A stretch of 58,717 bases of DNA from positions 160,879-219,595 of the forward strand of contig NZ_MJMG01000001.1 of the NCBI RefSeq assembly GCF_001752665.1. Reading direction: 5' to 3'. The position numbers were made by a program, and so were the translations under genes. The DNA comes from Wolbachia pipientis. Its GTDB lineage: Bacteria > Pseudomonadota > Alphaproteobacteria > Rickettsiales > Anaplasmataceae. The notes beneath the pieces are model-generated. The model made no database searches. It was given only the letters and a program-made list of their open reading frames with translations, and had not been told where the DNA came from. Of the stretch, positions 45,950-56,186 are shown piece after piece (position 1 is the stretch's first letter; each line of letters begins with the position of its first letter).

Positions 45950-46555
45950 CTATTTATTGTCAATATTACTAAGCTTAAAATAATTATCAAGTAAACAATA
46001 AGTTTCATGTAATGGCAATCCTATTGCAGCAGAGTAGGAACCACGTAAGAATAGTACAAATATTCCTGCAAACCCTTGTATGTTACATCCACCTGCTTTA
46101 TTTTCCCATTCTTTTGACATTAAATAATAGCTAATTTCTTCTTCTGTAAGACGCTTAAATTTTATTATTGAAACTACAGTTTTTAAATGTTGTTGAGATT
46201 GATTAGGAGCTAATAGGCAGATTGTAGTATATACTCTATGTCTTCTGCCCGATAATAGGCGAATGCATTTTTCTGCTATTTCAATATTTTCAGCTTTTGG
46301 TAATATTCTTCTGCCACATGCAATAACTGTGTCAGCACTGAGTACAAAGTAGTTAGGGTATAGTCTCTGTACTGTTTCAGCTTTATTTTTAGCCATACGT
46401 ATTGAATAGTTTTTTGGCAGTTCCTTTTTTGAAGGGCTTTCATTAATATCTGCGGGCATGACGAGCCCTGGCTCACAATGCATTTGTTTAAGAAGAGATA
46501 CACGCCTTTCTGATGATGAAGCAAGAAGAAGATTACTTAGCTGTTTACTACGCAT
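45950..46555 (-). CDS. maf: Maf family nucleotide pyrophosphatase
   Basis: Maf proteins hydrolyse non-canonical nucleoside triphosphates. The 201-residue protein has LLLASSSERRVSLLKQ at its start, SADTVI with the catalytic Asp, and the late GGCNIQGFAGIF and YSAAIGLPL. Its start overlaps the end of infA by 19 bases, so the two are coupled. Confidence 0.93.
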   Translation of the reverse strand: MRSKQLSNLLLASSSERRVSLLKQMHCEPGLVMPADINESPSKKELPKNYSIRMAKNKAETVQRLYPNYFVLSADTVIACGRRILPKAENIEIAEKCIRLLSGRRHRVYTTICLLAPNQSQQHLKTVVSIIKFKRLTEEEISYYLMSKEWENKAGGCNIQGFAGIFVLFLRGSYSAAIGLPLHETYCLLDNYFKLSNIDNK

Positions 46556-46791
46556 TTTTTTAATCTTCTAATGATACGGCCTTTTCTAGCATTTCTATCA
46601 TAAACACTCATTTCTACTAGTACTCTGTCTCCGATAATTATACGTATTTTGCTTCTTCTTACTTTACCTGAGACATGACAAATAATTTCATGTTCATTAT
46701 CTAATTTAACTCGAAATTCCGTAGATGGTAATAACGCAGTTACTGTGCCTTCTACTTCAAATATTGTTTTTGATTTTTCATCTTTTATCAT
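46537..46791 (-). CDS. infA: Translation initiation factor IF-1
   Basis: The 84-residue S1/OB-fold protein reads VEGTVTALLPSTEFRVKLDN, then HVSGKVRRSKIRIIIGDRVL, typical of IF-1 (usual length 72). It has a short N-terminal extension (about eight residues) and a tail. It precedes maf in a coupled arrangement that is common in alphaproteobacteria. Confidence 0.95.
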   Translation of the reverse strand: MIKDEKSKTIFEVEGTVTALLPSTEFRVKLDNEHEIICHVSGKVRRSKIRIIIGDRVLVEMSVYDRNARKGRIIRRLKKCVVNS

Positions 46792-46859
46792 ACTTTATAT
46801 TATATAGGTTGTTATAGTCTAATCTTTGTGCAAGAAAATGTAAATAAAGTAAGGACATA

Positions 46860-48410
46860 CTATACTATGTTCTCTATTAGAGATATTGTATTACTTATCC
46901 CATAAAGTTTAATGAAAGACCCCATCCTAGGACCAGTTTGCTGACCAAGTAACGTTTCATATAATAATTGAAACCAGTCTCGTAAATTACTATAGTTGTG
47001 TTTTTTCCCAATAGAAAATACTTCAGCTTGTATTTCTTCAGCACTAGCTGTTTGTGATAAGGATTGTAACACGCTTTTTAAATCAAGTAATGCATTTTCT
47101 TCCTTCGCAGTAGGAGTTCTGTATGATTTTGTCGGCTTAATGAAATCATGATAATATTTTACTGCAAAACCTGAAAGTTTATCTAGCACAATATTATTTG
47201 TTGGTGTGACATCTGGTGCATAGGTAGAAATAAACCCCCAAAGAATTTCTTTGTTTTCAGCATTACAAGTTGCTGCAAGATTCAAAAGCAGAGTAAAATT
47301 TATACCTGCAGTTTCTATGTATGGAACTTTTCCTTGATGAATATGCCACACAGGATTCTGTTCCTCCGGTTTTACCTCTCTCATTTGAAGATGTGCCTCA
47401 GCATTTTGTTTATGGTAGCTTTTCACTAATTCTAAATATTCATCTGTTGACTTTGGTATCACATCAAAATATAAACGTTTTGCCTTTTTTGGGCTTTGAA
47501 AAATGTATAACGCTAGACTTTCCATTGGAGCATATGTCAACCATTCTTTAATAGATATGCCATTCCCTTTGGATTTGGATATTTTCTTGCCTTCTTTATC
47601 TAAGAAAAATTCATAACAAAATAAAATTGGTGGTTTCTCTTCTAGAATTTCACATATCTTGCTTGAAAGCAGAGCTGATGGCGTAAGATCTTTCCCGTGC
47701 GCTTCGTAATTTACCTTAAACGCAGACCATCTCATTCCCCAATCTGGTTTCCATTGTAGTTTGCATCTCCCTTTGGTTACAGGAACTTCTACTGTATTAC
47801 CGTGTGAGTCCTTGTAAGCGATTGTTCCCTTTTCTACGTTTATTGCAGTAATAGGAACTTGTAAAACCTGGGAGGTTTCTGGACATATGGGTAAAAAAGG
47901 ACTGTAAGTTTGTTGCCTCTCTTCTCTAAATGATGGAAGCATTACTTCCATTACTTTATCATAATTTTTTAGTAAGAGCAGAAGCTTTTCATCATATATA
48001 CCAGATTTATAACATTCTGTAGCACTTTTAAATTCATATTCAAATTCAAATAAATCAAGAAACTTGCAAAATAATGCATTCATATGATGCCCATAGCTTT
48101 CATCTGTTCCAAATGGGTCAGGTATCATGGTTAATGGTTTATTTAAATGTTCTTTCAGCATTTCTTGGTTTGGTACATTGTCTGGTATTTTGCGTAGACC
48201 ATCCATGTCATCTGAGACTGCAATAATCTTAGTTTTTATTTCAGGGGCGATTTTTTTTAGAGCATTCACTACAATTGTAGTACGAAACACCTCTCCAAAA
48301 GTGCCAATATGTGGTAGGCCAGAAGGTCCATAACCAGTTTCAAATATTATTTCTTTCTTATCTGGAAATGTATGTAATATTTTTTCTGCTTCTTGAAAAG
48401 GCCAATTCAT
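46860..48410 (-). CDS. lysK: Class I lysyl-tRNA synthetase
   Basis: Charges tRNA-Lys using the archaeal-type class I fold, found in bacteria mainly in alphaproteobacteria and spirochaetes. The 516-residue protein has the HIGH-like HIGT (34-37, in GYGPSGLPHIGTFGEVFR) and the KMSKS-like KISKSKG (near residue 276). It is complete. It is divergent from virB3, and the 101 bases between them must contain promoters for both. Confidence 0.96.
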   Translation of the reverse strand: MNWPFQEAEKILHTFPDKKEIIFETGYGPSGLPHIGTFGEVFRTTIVVNALKKIAPEIKTKIIAVSDDMDGLRKIPDNVPNQEMLKEHLNKPLTMIPDPFGTDESYGHHMNALFCKFLDLFEFEYEFKSATECYKSGIYDEKLLLLLKNYDKVMEVMLPSFREERQQTYSPFLPICPETSQVLQVPITAINVEKGTIAYKDSHGNTVEVPVTKGRCKLQWKPDWGMRWSAFKVNYEAHGKDLTPSALLSSKICEILEEKPPILFCYEFFLDKEGKKISKSKGNGISIKEWLTYAPMESLALYIFQSPKKAKRLYFDVIPKSTDEYLELVKSYHKQNAEAHLQMREVKPEEQNPVWHIHQGKVPYIETAGINFTLLLNLAATCNAENKEILWGFISTYAPDVTPTNNIVLDKLSGFAVKYYHDFIKPTKSYRTPTAKEENALLDLKSVLQSLSQTASAEEIQAEVFSIGKKHNYSNLRDWFQLLYETLLGQQTGPRMGSFIKLYGISNTISLIENIV

Positions 48411-48511
48411 GTTTAAAAACTTAATTTACCATATATTACTAAAAATACTACTCCTTTCAACGAATTTTTAATATAATATATAGTATGATATAAAAATTTT
48501 TTATAAGTGAT

Positions 48512-48808
48512 ATGTCTACCGGTAGTATAAGAACAGATCAATTATTTAAAGGTCTAACTAGGCCGGCAATGCTTTTTGGTGTTAGCTACATGTTTGCAGT
48601 ACTAAATGTTTTGATTTGTATGGTAATTTTTATTAATACCAATGATTTCAGAGTGCTTTTCGTGCTTTTACCTGGAATACATGTGTTGGGTTATATTGCC
48701 TCTGCAAAAGAACCATTATTTATTGAGTTGTTTATGGTAAGATCACAAAAGTGTTCAAAGTGCTTAAATCGTTTTTATCATGGAGCTAATTCTTATGACA
48801 TTGCTTAA
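48512..48808 (+). CDS. virB3: Type IV secretion protein VirB3
   Basis: A 98-residue inner-membrane protein with two hydrophobic segments (about 19-43 and 47-66) and the VirB3 opening DQLFKGLTRPAMLFGVSY. It associates with the VirB4 ATPase. It starts the cluster virB3-virB4-virB6-1-virB6-2-virB6-3, with virB4 eight bases downstream. In described Ehrlichia and Anaplasma clusters sodB precedes virB3; here lysK lies there, divergently. An AT-rich -10-like box (TATAAT, 48472-48477) lies upstream but I see no convincing -35. Confidence 0.92.
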   Translation: MSTGSIRTDQLFKGLTRPAMLFGVSYMFAVLNVLICMVIFINTNDFRVLFVLLPGIHVLGYIASAKEPLFIELFMVRSQKCSKCLNRFYHGANSYDIA

Positions 48809-48816
48809 GTTTTGAA

Positions 48817-51222
48817 ATGTTGAAATTAAGAACTATTAGATCACGAGTACAATCTGTGTTAAATAAGGAGGTTCATGCTGCTGAATTTTTACCTTATTCT
48901 TGCTATTGGAATAGTACGACCCTAATAACAAAGAAAAATTATCTAGTTAAAGTGATAAAATTGAATGGTTTTGCGTTTGAAACTGCAGATGATGAAGATC
49001 TTATCATACAGAATAATATTAGAAATCAGATGTTAAGAAGTATATCGTCCACAACGTTTAGTTTATACTTTCATACTATTAGACGTAAAAAAAATATTTT
49101 TTCCGATGAATTTGCAAAACAAGATTTGCCAAATTTTTTTGCTAATTATGTAAATGATAAATGGAAAGAAAAACATGCTACCAGGCAATCTTTTATTAAT
49201 GATTTATATATTTCTGTTATTCGTAGAGTAGATACAAAAGGGGTAGAATTTTTATCATATATGCTGAAAAAGTTTGGGCGTGTAACGTCAAAACATGCCT
49301 GGGCAAATGACATGCGCGCTATATATGAGGATTTAGAAGAAACAACTAATCGTATAATCACAAGTTTAAGAAACTATTCACCTAGAATTCTTGGTATTAA
49401 AAGTACTGCTGGTGGGTTATTCTGTGAAATAACGGAATTTTTATCACGAATTGCAAATTGTGGCTTTGTGACTAATACTCTTTTTCCAGTAGGAAATGAG
49501 ATATCACGGTATTTACCAGTACATAGGCTATTTTTTGGCCACAAAATGATACAAATTATTACTCATAATGAAAGTAAATACGCTGGAATAGTTAGCGTTA
49601 AAGAATATGGAAATAATACTTATGCGGGGATGCTTGATTCATTTTTACAACTTCCATATGAATTTATCATTACACAATCTTTTCAGTTTATAAACAGGCA
49701 GGCAGCAGTGACCAAAATGCAGATACAACAGAATAGAATGATACAGTCTTCTGATAAAGCGCTCTCACAAATAGCAGAAATCTCGCAAGCACTTGATGAT
49801 GCAACTAGCGGCAAAGTAACATTTGGTCAGCATCATTTAACAGCTATGTGTATAGAAAGAAACCCTAAAACACTAGATAATGCTTTATCACTTGTGGAAG
49901 CTGAGCTCTCTAATTGTGGTATTTATCCTATACGAGAAAGGATTAATCTCGAGCCAGCATTTTGGGCGCAATTTCCTGGTAACTTTGATTATATTGTGAG
50001 AAAGGCAACAATAAGTAGTCTTAATTTGGCGGGATTTGCATCACAACATAATTATCCTATTGGAAATAAATTTAACAATCATTGGGGAGATGCTGTAACA
50101 GTTTTTGATACTACGTCTAGGACTCCATTTTTTTTTAATTTTCATGTAAGAGATGTTGGTCATACTATGATAATTGGCCCTACAGGTGCAGGAAAAACTG
50201 TTTTAATGAATTTTTTATGTGCTCAGGCTATGAAATTTTCTCCAAGGATATTCTTTTTTGATAAAGATCATGGTGCAGAAATTTTTCTGAGAGCATTAGG
50301 CTGCATTTATACTATGATAGAACCAAGAACTAAAACAAATTTCAACCCCTTGCAACTTGATGATACGTCTGATAATAGGACATTTTTAATGGAATGGATT
50401 AAATCTCTCATTTCTGTATATAACGATAAATTTACTTCTGAAGATATTGCACGCATTAACGATGCAATTGAAGGAAATTTTAAGTTAAAAAAAGAGGACA
50501 GAGTATTAAGTAATCTTGTTCCATTTTTAGGACTTGCAGGGCCAGATACATTAGCAGGTTCTATATCGATGTGGCATGGTAATGGTTCTCATGCTGCAAT
50601 ATTTGATAACAAGGAAGATTTATTGGATTTTTCACGAGCAAGAGGATTTGGTTTTGAGATGTCTCATTTACTTAAGGATCCTGTTGCACTTGGACCGACG
50701 CTGCTCTATTTGTTTCATAGAATTAATATGTCTCTGGACGGTACTCCATCTATGATAGTACTTGATGAAGCATGGGCATTAATAGACAATCCAGTTTTTG
50801 CTCCTAAGATAAAGGATTGGTTGAAGGTATTGAGAAAATCTAATGCTTTTGTAATTTTTGCTACTCAGAGTGTTGAAGATGCAAGTAAAAGTGCTATCAG
50901 TGATACACTTGTACAGCAAACGGCAACACAAATTTTTTTGCCAAATCTTAAGGCTACCAGTGTATATCGTGATGTTTTTATGTTGACTGAACGTGAGTAT
51001 GTATTAATTAAACATACTGATCCGAGTACTAGATATTTTTTAGTTAAACAAGGTACTCATGCTGTGGTAGCTAAAATAGATTTAAAAGATTTAGATGATA
51101 TAATTAATGTATTATCTGGACGTGCAGAAAGTGTAGTATTATTGCATGACATATTAAAAGAAGTAGGGGACACTCCAAAAGTTTGGTTGCCTTTATTTTA
51201 TCAGAGGGTAAGAAATGTTTAA
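48817..51222 (+). CDS. virB4: Type IV secretion ATPase VirB4
   Basis: The 801-residue ATPase powers pilus or channel assembly. The C-terminal half holds Walker A GPTGAGKTVLMNF (near residue 451), Walker B SMIVLDEAWAL (near residue 646) and FATQSVEDAS. The N-terminal half interacts with VirB3. It is full length. The downstream virB6-1 start overlaps its end by eight bases. Confidence 0.97.
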   Translation: MLKLRTIRSRVQSVLNKEVHAAEFLPYSCYWNSTTLITKKNYLVKVIKLNGFAFETADDEDLIIQNNIRNQMLRSISSTTFSLYFHTIRRKKNIFSDEFAKQDLPNFFANYVNDKWKEKHATRQSFINDLYISVIRRVDTKGVEFLSYMLKKFGRVTSKHAWANDMRAIYEDLEETTNRIITSLRNYSPRILGIKSTAGGLFCEITEFLSRIANCGFVTNTLFPVGNEISRYLPVHRLFFGHKMIQIITHNESKYAGIVSVKEYGNNTYAGMLDSFLQLPYEFIITQSFQFINRQAAVTKMQIQQNRMIQSSDKALSQIAEISQALDDATSGKVTFGQHHLTAMCIERNPKTLDNALSLVEAELSNCGIYPIRERINLEPAFWAQFPGNFDYIVRKATISSLNLAGFASQHNYPIGNKFNNHWGDAVTVFDTTSRTPFFFNFHVRDVGHTMIIGPTGAGKTVLMNFLCAQAMKFSPRIFFFDKDHGAEIFLRALGCIYTMIEPRTKTNFNPLQLDDTSDNRTFLMEWIKSLISVYNDKFTSEDIARINDAIEGNFKLKKEDRVLSNLVPFLGLAGPDTLAGSISMWHGNGSHAAIFDNKEDLLDFSRARGFGFEMSHLLKDPVALGPTLLYLFHRINMSLDGTPSMIVLDEAWALIDNPVFAPKIKDWLKVLRKSNAFVIFATQSVEDASKSAISDTLVQQTATQIFLPNLKATSVYRDVFMLTEREYVLIKHTDPSTRYFLVKQGTHAVVAKIDLKDLDDIINVLSGRAESVVLLHDILKEVGDTPKVWLPLFYQRVRNV

Positions 51223-53809
51223 AACTAAGATATCCTTACTATTAATAGCAATATGTTTGTTGAATTTAGATTTTTTACTTTCATATCCTGCTCTTGCAGA
51301 ACAAATTCATGATAAGCAAATTAATGATAGTAGTATAATTGTGAGCCATATTAATTCTCAAGGAGTTTTTAGTCGTGCTTCTAATCCTAATTGTAGTATA
51401 TTTGAAACAACAGCAGTCATTGGTGGGGTGATTGCTTTGATATCTACAGTAGCTATTGGACTTGCAATAGTTTTGGTTAGCGTAGCCTCTAGTGTTACAA
51501 CACTCTTTCTATCTAATATTGGGGCAGCAGTTGCTATTGCAGCAATGATCGCAGGAATATACTTACTATGGAAGAGTGTTGGTCCATGGGTTGTATGTAC
51601 ACACAGTTTTGTTGCACATCCTGTCGCACATGATAGTAAAGGTAATTTTCAGGATTTTGCATTAAATGATGCAAAATATAGTGAGTGTACGGACAAGAAT
51701 TATGCAACAGAAGATGAATATTTTAAGTGTTTGGAAGATAAAAATAATCAAAATGGAGAGAGAAAAAATGGGCAAAACATAGCAAAAGAGATTTTAAGTA
51801 CTACACAAGAGATTTTAAGTACTACACAAGATAGCGATGATCATTACAGGTGGCCAAAAAATAATGTTCGGTACAGTGAATATATAAGAGTGTGCCACAG
51901 AAATCCTCTATCATTTAGCCATCTGATACGAAGTAATCCAGGATTAGAAGACAAAAGTTTCAATCCTAGAGAAAAAGCGATTAATAATGCACGTAAAAAT
52001 GATACATTGATACGTAATATAACAGAATCTCCTTGGAAATATGTTGATGGTGACTTGGACTGCAGAAGCATTAAAGCAGGACAAACTGCAGAAATACATG
52101 GTTCAGTCTTTAAAGCTGTGCACAAAGCAAGTAAGTTATGTGTAGTATTAGATAGCGTAAGACTTACAGGAAGTGTGTACCCACGAGGAGTAAATATAGG
52201 GTGCGTAAGTGCGTCACCTGCTCATATTGCTCCTATGTGTTCTGCGTCCAAAATAAAATTTAAGGACAAAGATGGTAACCAACGTATTTTTGGGCTTGAT
52301 GAACATCAGGGTAATTATCAGGCTATGATTAAGCTTAAGGAAGAAGAAGGGCTAGTGTTTGATGGTTATGATAACGATGGATGTTTTAGTAGTTTGTCAA
52401 AAGCTTGTTACGATAGGTCAAAAAGTAATTCATTTGCTCCAGTGCCGATAACGTCTATGATAGTGGAATGTATACATGAAACATTAGGCGACCTAGTGAA
52501 AGGGGATCGTGTACGGCAACGTGACACTTTTTTGTCTATAGCTCAAAAAAGATTAAAGAATGCTGTAACAGCTGCTTTAGTTTTAGCATTAATGTTGTTT
52601 GCACTCAAAGTAATGTCTGGTGGAGTTCGTAGCCATCAAGAGATATATGTCTTAATACTTAAGTTTGCTCTAGTAGTGTATTTCACTACTGGTGATACTA
52701 TGTCAGAGTATTATGGCTACCTAATGAGAATTTCAAATCATTTACAGGATGTAGTGCTGAGTGCATCATCCCAAAGTGATAATAATATATGTAATTATCC
52801 AGTAGAAAAATATGCTACAGAACATGCATATCTTGCTTCTTGGGATAAGCTTGATTGTAGAATACTTTTTTATTGGGGAGCACCTTTAAAAGGATCTATT
52901 GCAAAAGGAGGCACTCTTGCAGCATTTGCGTTACTTGGTTCTGCTTCTACATTGCTTATTGCTGGATCAGTTGTAGGCATACTGCTGGTAGGTGGGGGTA
53001 TTTTAATTGCTATTGCTGCTATTTTTATGGCTTTATTACTAATGATGGTTATTTTGTGGATGTGCTATATATACATTCTATCTTTGATAGCATTAACTGT
53101 GGTAGTAATTATATCTCCGCTATTCATTCCGATGATCTTATTTCAAGTTACAAAAGGGTATTTTGATTCTTGGGTAAAAGAATTAATTACCTACAGTCTA
53201 TATCCTGTTATTATGTTTTCATTCTTATCTTTTATGTTTGTAGCATGTGACAAGGTCTTTTTTAAAGATCTCAAGTTTGCTGCAAAGGAAGTAAAAGTAG
53301 AAGGTTCTGGCAGGACGCAAATATGGTTTGAATTAGCAAGAGAGGACGCGTGTAGTGCATATGGAAAGACCCAAGACAAGCATGGTACACAAGTGCGGGA
53401 TGAAGATTATGTGGAAAAACCTCTTGCATGTCTATTACAAGAATTTGAATTTAAGACCCATACCCTATTGGGTTTAATCACTTTTATCATTCCTTATTTC
53501 GGGGAATTTAACACATATATTGCTAAAGAATTAATGAAATTAGGTTTGATATTATTCTTATTCTATCACTTCTTAAGCGCCCTTCCTGGTATGGCAGCTG
53601 AACTTGCGGGTAATTATAGAGCACAGTTAGGGCAAGGTGGTACCCCTGCTTCAATGGTGAATACAGCTATAAAATGGGGTAAAGCTGCTGCTTCTGGTGG
53701 TATGGAAGCAGCCAGTGCACTTGGCAGTGCAATGGGTAAGTCGCTTAATGATCAAACTCCTAATGCAGGTGGTAGTGAGACTATACGACAAAATAATACC
53801 CCTGAGTAA
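51215..53809 (+). CDS. virB6-1: VirB6 paralogue 1 (large, signal-peptide-containing)
   Basis: VirB6 forms the inner-membrane channel. The 864-residue protein is far longer than the 300 or so residues of classical VirB6. It has an N-terminal signal-like helix (1-28) and a large extracytoplasmic part (about 130-440). The VirB6 core has several helices (about 455-700), including the hallmark LALMLFALKVMSGGVR and the stretch ISPLFIPMILFQVTKGYFDS. A further soluble loop and a Gly/Ala-rich tail follow. The extended VirB6 family is a known feature of Anaplasmataceae; the extra domains are thought to reach the surface, but their role is open. It contains a 21-base tandem duplication. Confidence 0.93.
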   Translation: MFKTKISLLLIAICLLNLDFLLSYPALAEQIHDKQINDSSIIVSHINSQGVFSRASNPNCSIFETTAVIGGVIALISTVAIGLAIVLVSVASSVTTLFLSNIGAAVAIAAMIAGIYLLWKSVGPWVVCTHSFVAHPVAHDSKGNFQDFALNDAKYSECTDKNYATEDEYFKCLEDKNNQNGERKNGQNIAKEILSTTQEILSTTQDSDDHYRWPKNNVRYSEYIRVCHRNPLSFSHLIRSNPGLEDKSFNPREKAINNARKNDTLIRNITESPWKYVDGDLDCRSIKAGQTAEIHGSVFKAVHKASKLCVVLDSVRLTGSVYPRGVNIGCVSASPAHIAPMCSASKIKFKDKDGNQRIFGLDEHQGNYQAMIKLKEEEGLVFDGYDNDGCFSSLSKACYDRSKSNSFAPVPITSMIVECIHETLGDLVKGDRVRQRDTFLSIAQKRLKNAVTAALVLALMLFALKVMSGGVRSHQEIYVLILKFALVVYFTTGDTMSEYYGYLMRISNHLQDVVLSASSQSDNNICNYPVEKYATEHAYLASWDKLDCRILFYWGAPLKGSIAKGGTLAAFALLGSASTLLIAGSVVGILLVGGGILIAIAAIFMALLLMMVILWMCYIYILSLIALTVVVIISPLFIPMILFQVTKGYFDSWVKELITYSLYPVIMFSFLSFMFVACDKVFFKDLKFAAKEVKVEGSGRTQIWFELAREDACSAYGKTQDKHGTQVRDEDYVEKPLACLLQEFEFKTHTLLGLITFIIPYFGEFNTYIAKELMKLGLILFLFYHFLSALPGMAAELAGNYRAQLGQGGTPASMVNTAIKWGKAAASGGMEAASALGSAMGKSLNDQTPNAGGSETIRQNNTPE
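51788..51829 (+). repeat. 21-base perfect tandem repeat x2 within virB6-1
   Basis: The unit GAGATTTTAAGTACTACACA plus one A occurs twice, encoding EILSTTQ twice. It is in frame, in the extracytoplasmic part. Confidence 0.9.
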
Positions 53810-53810
53810 T

Positions 53811-56186
53811 ATGTTAAGATTTTGTTTAATAGTTATATTTTTGCCTTTTGTAAGCTATGCATCATGTATACAACCACTGGATATAAATATGCGTACAGAG
53901 TCAACTGTAATGCCTGCACAGCAAAAGTGGATATACTCTGGTATTACTGTGTTAAATACTGACTATATCACAGGCCTTGATGTATTGCATGATAAAGTAA
54001 ATTTTTGTGCAGGACTCAATAAAGACTTTAATATAGTCCCAGGAGAGAAGGAATATACGTTACCATTTTCACTTTATGCTGGAGATAAGGTAAATTTTAG
54101 TATAATGGGGAGCAAGGTATGCATCAACCGAGACGGTACAAAAAGATATATTACCATTAATCAACAGTGTAATGAAATGGAGGAAGAACATTTTGCAAGG
54201 ATTTTGAATAAGAGAAATTGTGAATATGGCGTATGTCCAAATAGATATATACCACAGGATAGCAATGTAAAATGGCTCAATGGCAGAGAATCTTGGAGCG
54301 GCAAGGCAAGCGAAGTGGTAGATATTGCGAAGGACTTTGTACAAATCATGGAACGTATTAAAAAGGATCCATCCTGTGATGCTCTGCCAGAGAGTGAAAT
54401 TAAGAAAGTGGATACATATATTTTAAATTCTATATGCGGGAATATATGTAATAAAGAAAATTGTGTAACAACTGAATCTTTACATGAAGATGTGAATGCA
54501 CATATTCAATCAATGGTTAATGAGAAACGATCTGAAGAAATTATGAAGTTAATTTTTGAAGATTTATTTGATGATACACATGTAAAGAAAGAAATAGGGA
54601 GTTATATTCCATATTTATTTATGGAAATGAAGAATGAAAATTTTCATAATGAGCCTATACACACTCATTATGATTATTCAATTAGTCGACCACACAATAA
54701 AGATGAAAATCTGACTTTTAGGCTAGGGGATGATGAGTCTCGTGAGGGTGGTGGTTATAACATCATGATGTCAGTTACAAGACAAGTGGATTTGAAAAAA
54801 ACTTTATACGTACATGTCTCTACTGATGATAATATGCCAGAGCATACTCCTGGTTCTGACAGTGATAATGATATTAGTATAGATATTAGTAATACTGCAG
54901 ATGTTACTGAAGTATTGAAAAGGTTAAACGAAAAAATAGGTATATTAGGTACAAGTAAAGCTAAAATATATTATGGGATCACAGACCATGGATGTGGCTA
55001 TACACAGAATACTGGTGCATTTGATATGAATCTAACAATGCGAAAAAGCTCTAAAAAAATTGTTAGTACCATATATCAGTTTTTCCGAGATAAGATAACA
55101 GGCACATTTTCCATTACAGAAAGAGTTGGCGGGGAAATAAATAAAACAAGTCATGCAATGACCATTTATAATAGACTGATATCTAGAAGTAGTAAAAACA
55201 ACATCAGATCTATAATAGTAGCATCACTGACACTATTTATAGTTTTATATACTTTATGCTACTTTTTTGGGTTATCTAATATCTCGGTATATGAATTTTT
55301 AATGATATGCGTTAGAATAGGTATTGTTACTCAATTATTACGAGCTGATAGTTGGAGCTTTTTTTCGCACTATGTATTTGCTTTTTTTGAAAAGATTCCT
55401 GAAGAGCTTATGCATACAGTACACTTATCTGATACGACGAGTGGTCCTGCTGAAAGTGTTTTCAGGAAATTTGATGAACCGTTTGATAGGTTTTTATCAT
55501 GGAAAACATGGCAATTAATACTGACATTAGTATTTTCTGGTCCATTAGGTATTGTGGCGTTTTGTCTAATAATCTATGGAACTGTGAAAATTATTAAATC
55601 TCTATTTAATGCACTCTTCTCTTTTGCTACATATAGCGTGATAATTGCTCTGTTGGTTAGTTTAGCTCCTATTTTTATTACCTTTCTTCTGTTTAAGTAC
55701 ACAAGGCGGATGTTTATGTTATGGATAGGTGGTCTGGCAACGTTTGGAATACAGCCAGTGATATTGACAATTGCTATGTCTTTAGTCATTCAAGCTATGA
55801 ATTATGTTATATATTCAATGTTTAATTTTCAGGCTTGTACTGGATGTATACTTGATATTAATATAGATCTACCGATAATCAATGTAAATCCATGTCTTCT
55901 GTATGGTTATGTTACTGATGTAAAACAACTTAATCTCGGCGCTGTGATGGCATTTATTATTTTAGCTGAGGCTCTTGATGCTATGGTTGACCTTTCCTCG
56001 ACAATATCTCAGACATTATTCGGTAGAACGAGTATACCGGTACAAGCTGGAGCAGTGGGTGAACAATTCAAGCAAACTTTACTAGGAGTGGTTGGATTAG
56101 ATGATCAGAATAGGATGATGCAATCTATTCAGAGGCCAGTTCAGAGGCCAGTTAGTAGTAATCAAGTACAAGGTCGCCAGAGATGA
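53811..56186 (+). CDS. virB6-2: VirB6 paralogue 2
   Basis: I chose ATG 53811, one base past the virB6-1 stop, since it gives a signal peptide (MLRFCLIVIFLPFVSYASC) for a 791-residue protein; an upstream in-frame ATG at 53697 is inside virB6-1. The N-terminal 450 residues are extracytoplasmic, Cys-containing and hydrophilic. The VirB6 core of six or so helices (about 465-730) includes PLGIVAFCLIIYGTVKII and LVSLAPIFITFLLFKYTRRM. The C-terminus has a 12-base duplication (56128-56151) encoding QRPV twice. The 3' end overlaps virB6-3 in ATGA. Confidence 0.92.
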   Translation: MLRFCLIVIFLPFVSYASCIQPLDINMRTESTVMPAQQKWIYSGITVLNTDYITGLDVLHDKVNFCAGLNKDFNIVPGEKEYTLPFSLYAGDKVNFSIMGSKVCINRDGTKRYITINQQCNEMEEEHFARILNKRNCEYGVCPNRYIPQDSNVKWLNGRESWSGKASEVVDIAKDFVQIMERIKKDPSCDALPESEIKKVDTYILNSICGNICNKENCVTTESLHEDVNAHIQSMVNEKRSEEIMKLIFEDLFDDTHVKKEIGSYIPYLFMEMKNENFHNEPIHTHYDYSISRPHNKDENLTFRLGDDESREGGGYNIMMSVTRQVDLKKTLYVHVSTDDNMPEHTPGSDSDNDISIDISNTADVTEVLKRLNEKIGILGTSKAKIYYGITDHGCGYTQNTGAFDMNLTMRKSSKKIVSTIYQFFRDKITGTFSITERVGGEINKTSHAMTIYNRLISRSSKNNIRSIIVASLTLFIVLYTLCYFFGLSNISVYEFLMICVRIGIVTQLLRADSWSFFSHYVFAFFEKIPEELMHTVHLSDTTSGPAESVFRKFDEPFDRFLSWKTWQLILTLVFSGPLGIVAFCLIIYGTVKIIKSLFNALFSFATYSVIIALLVSLAPIFITFLLFKYTRRMFMLWIGGLATFGIQPVILTIAMSLVIQAMNYVIYSMFNFQACTGCILDINIDLPIINVNPCLLYGYVTDVKQLNLGAVMAFIILAEALDAMVDLSSTISQTLFGRTSIPVQAGAVGEQFKQTLLGVVGLDDQNRMMQSIQRPVQRPVSSNQVQGRQR

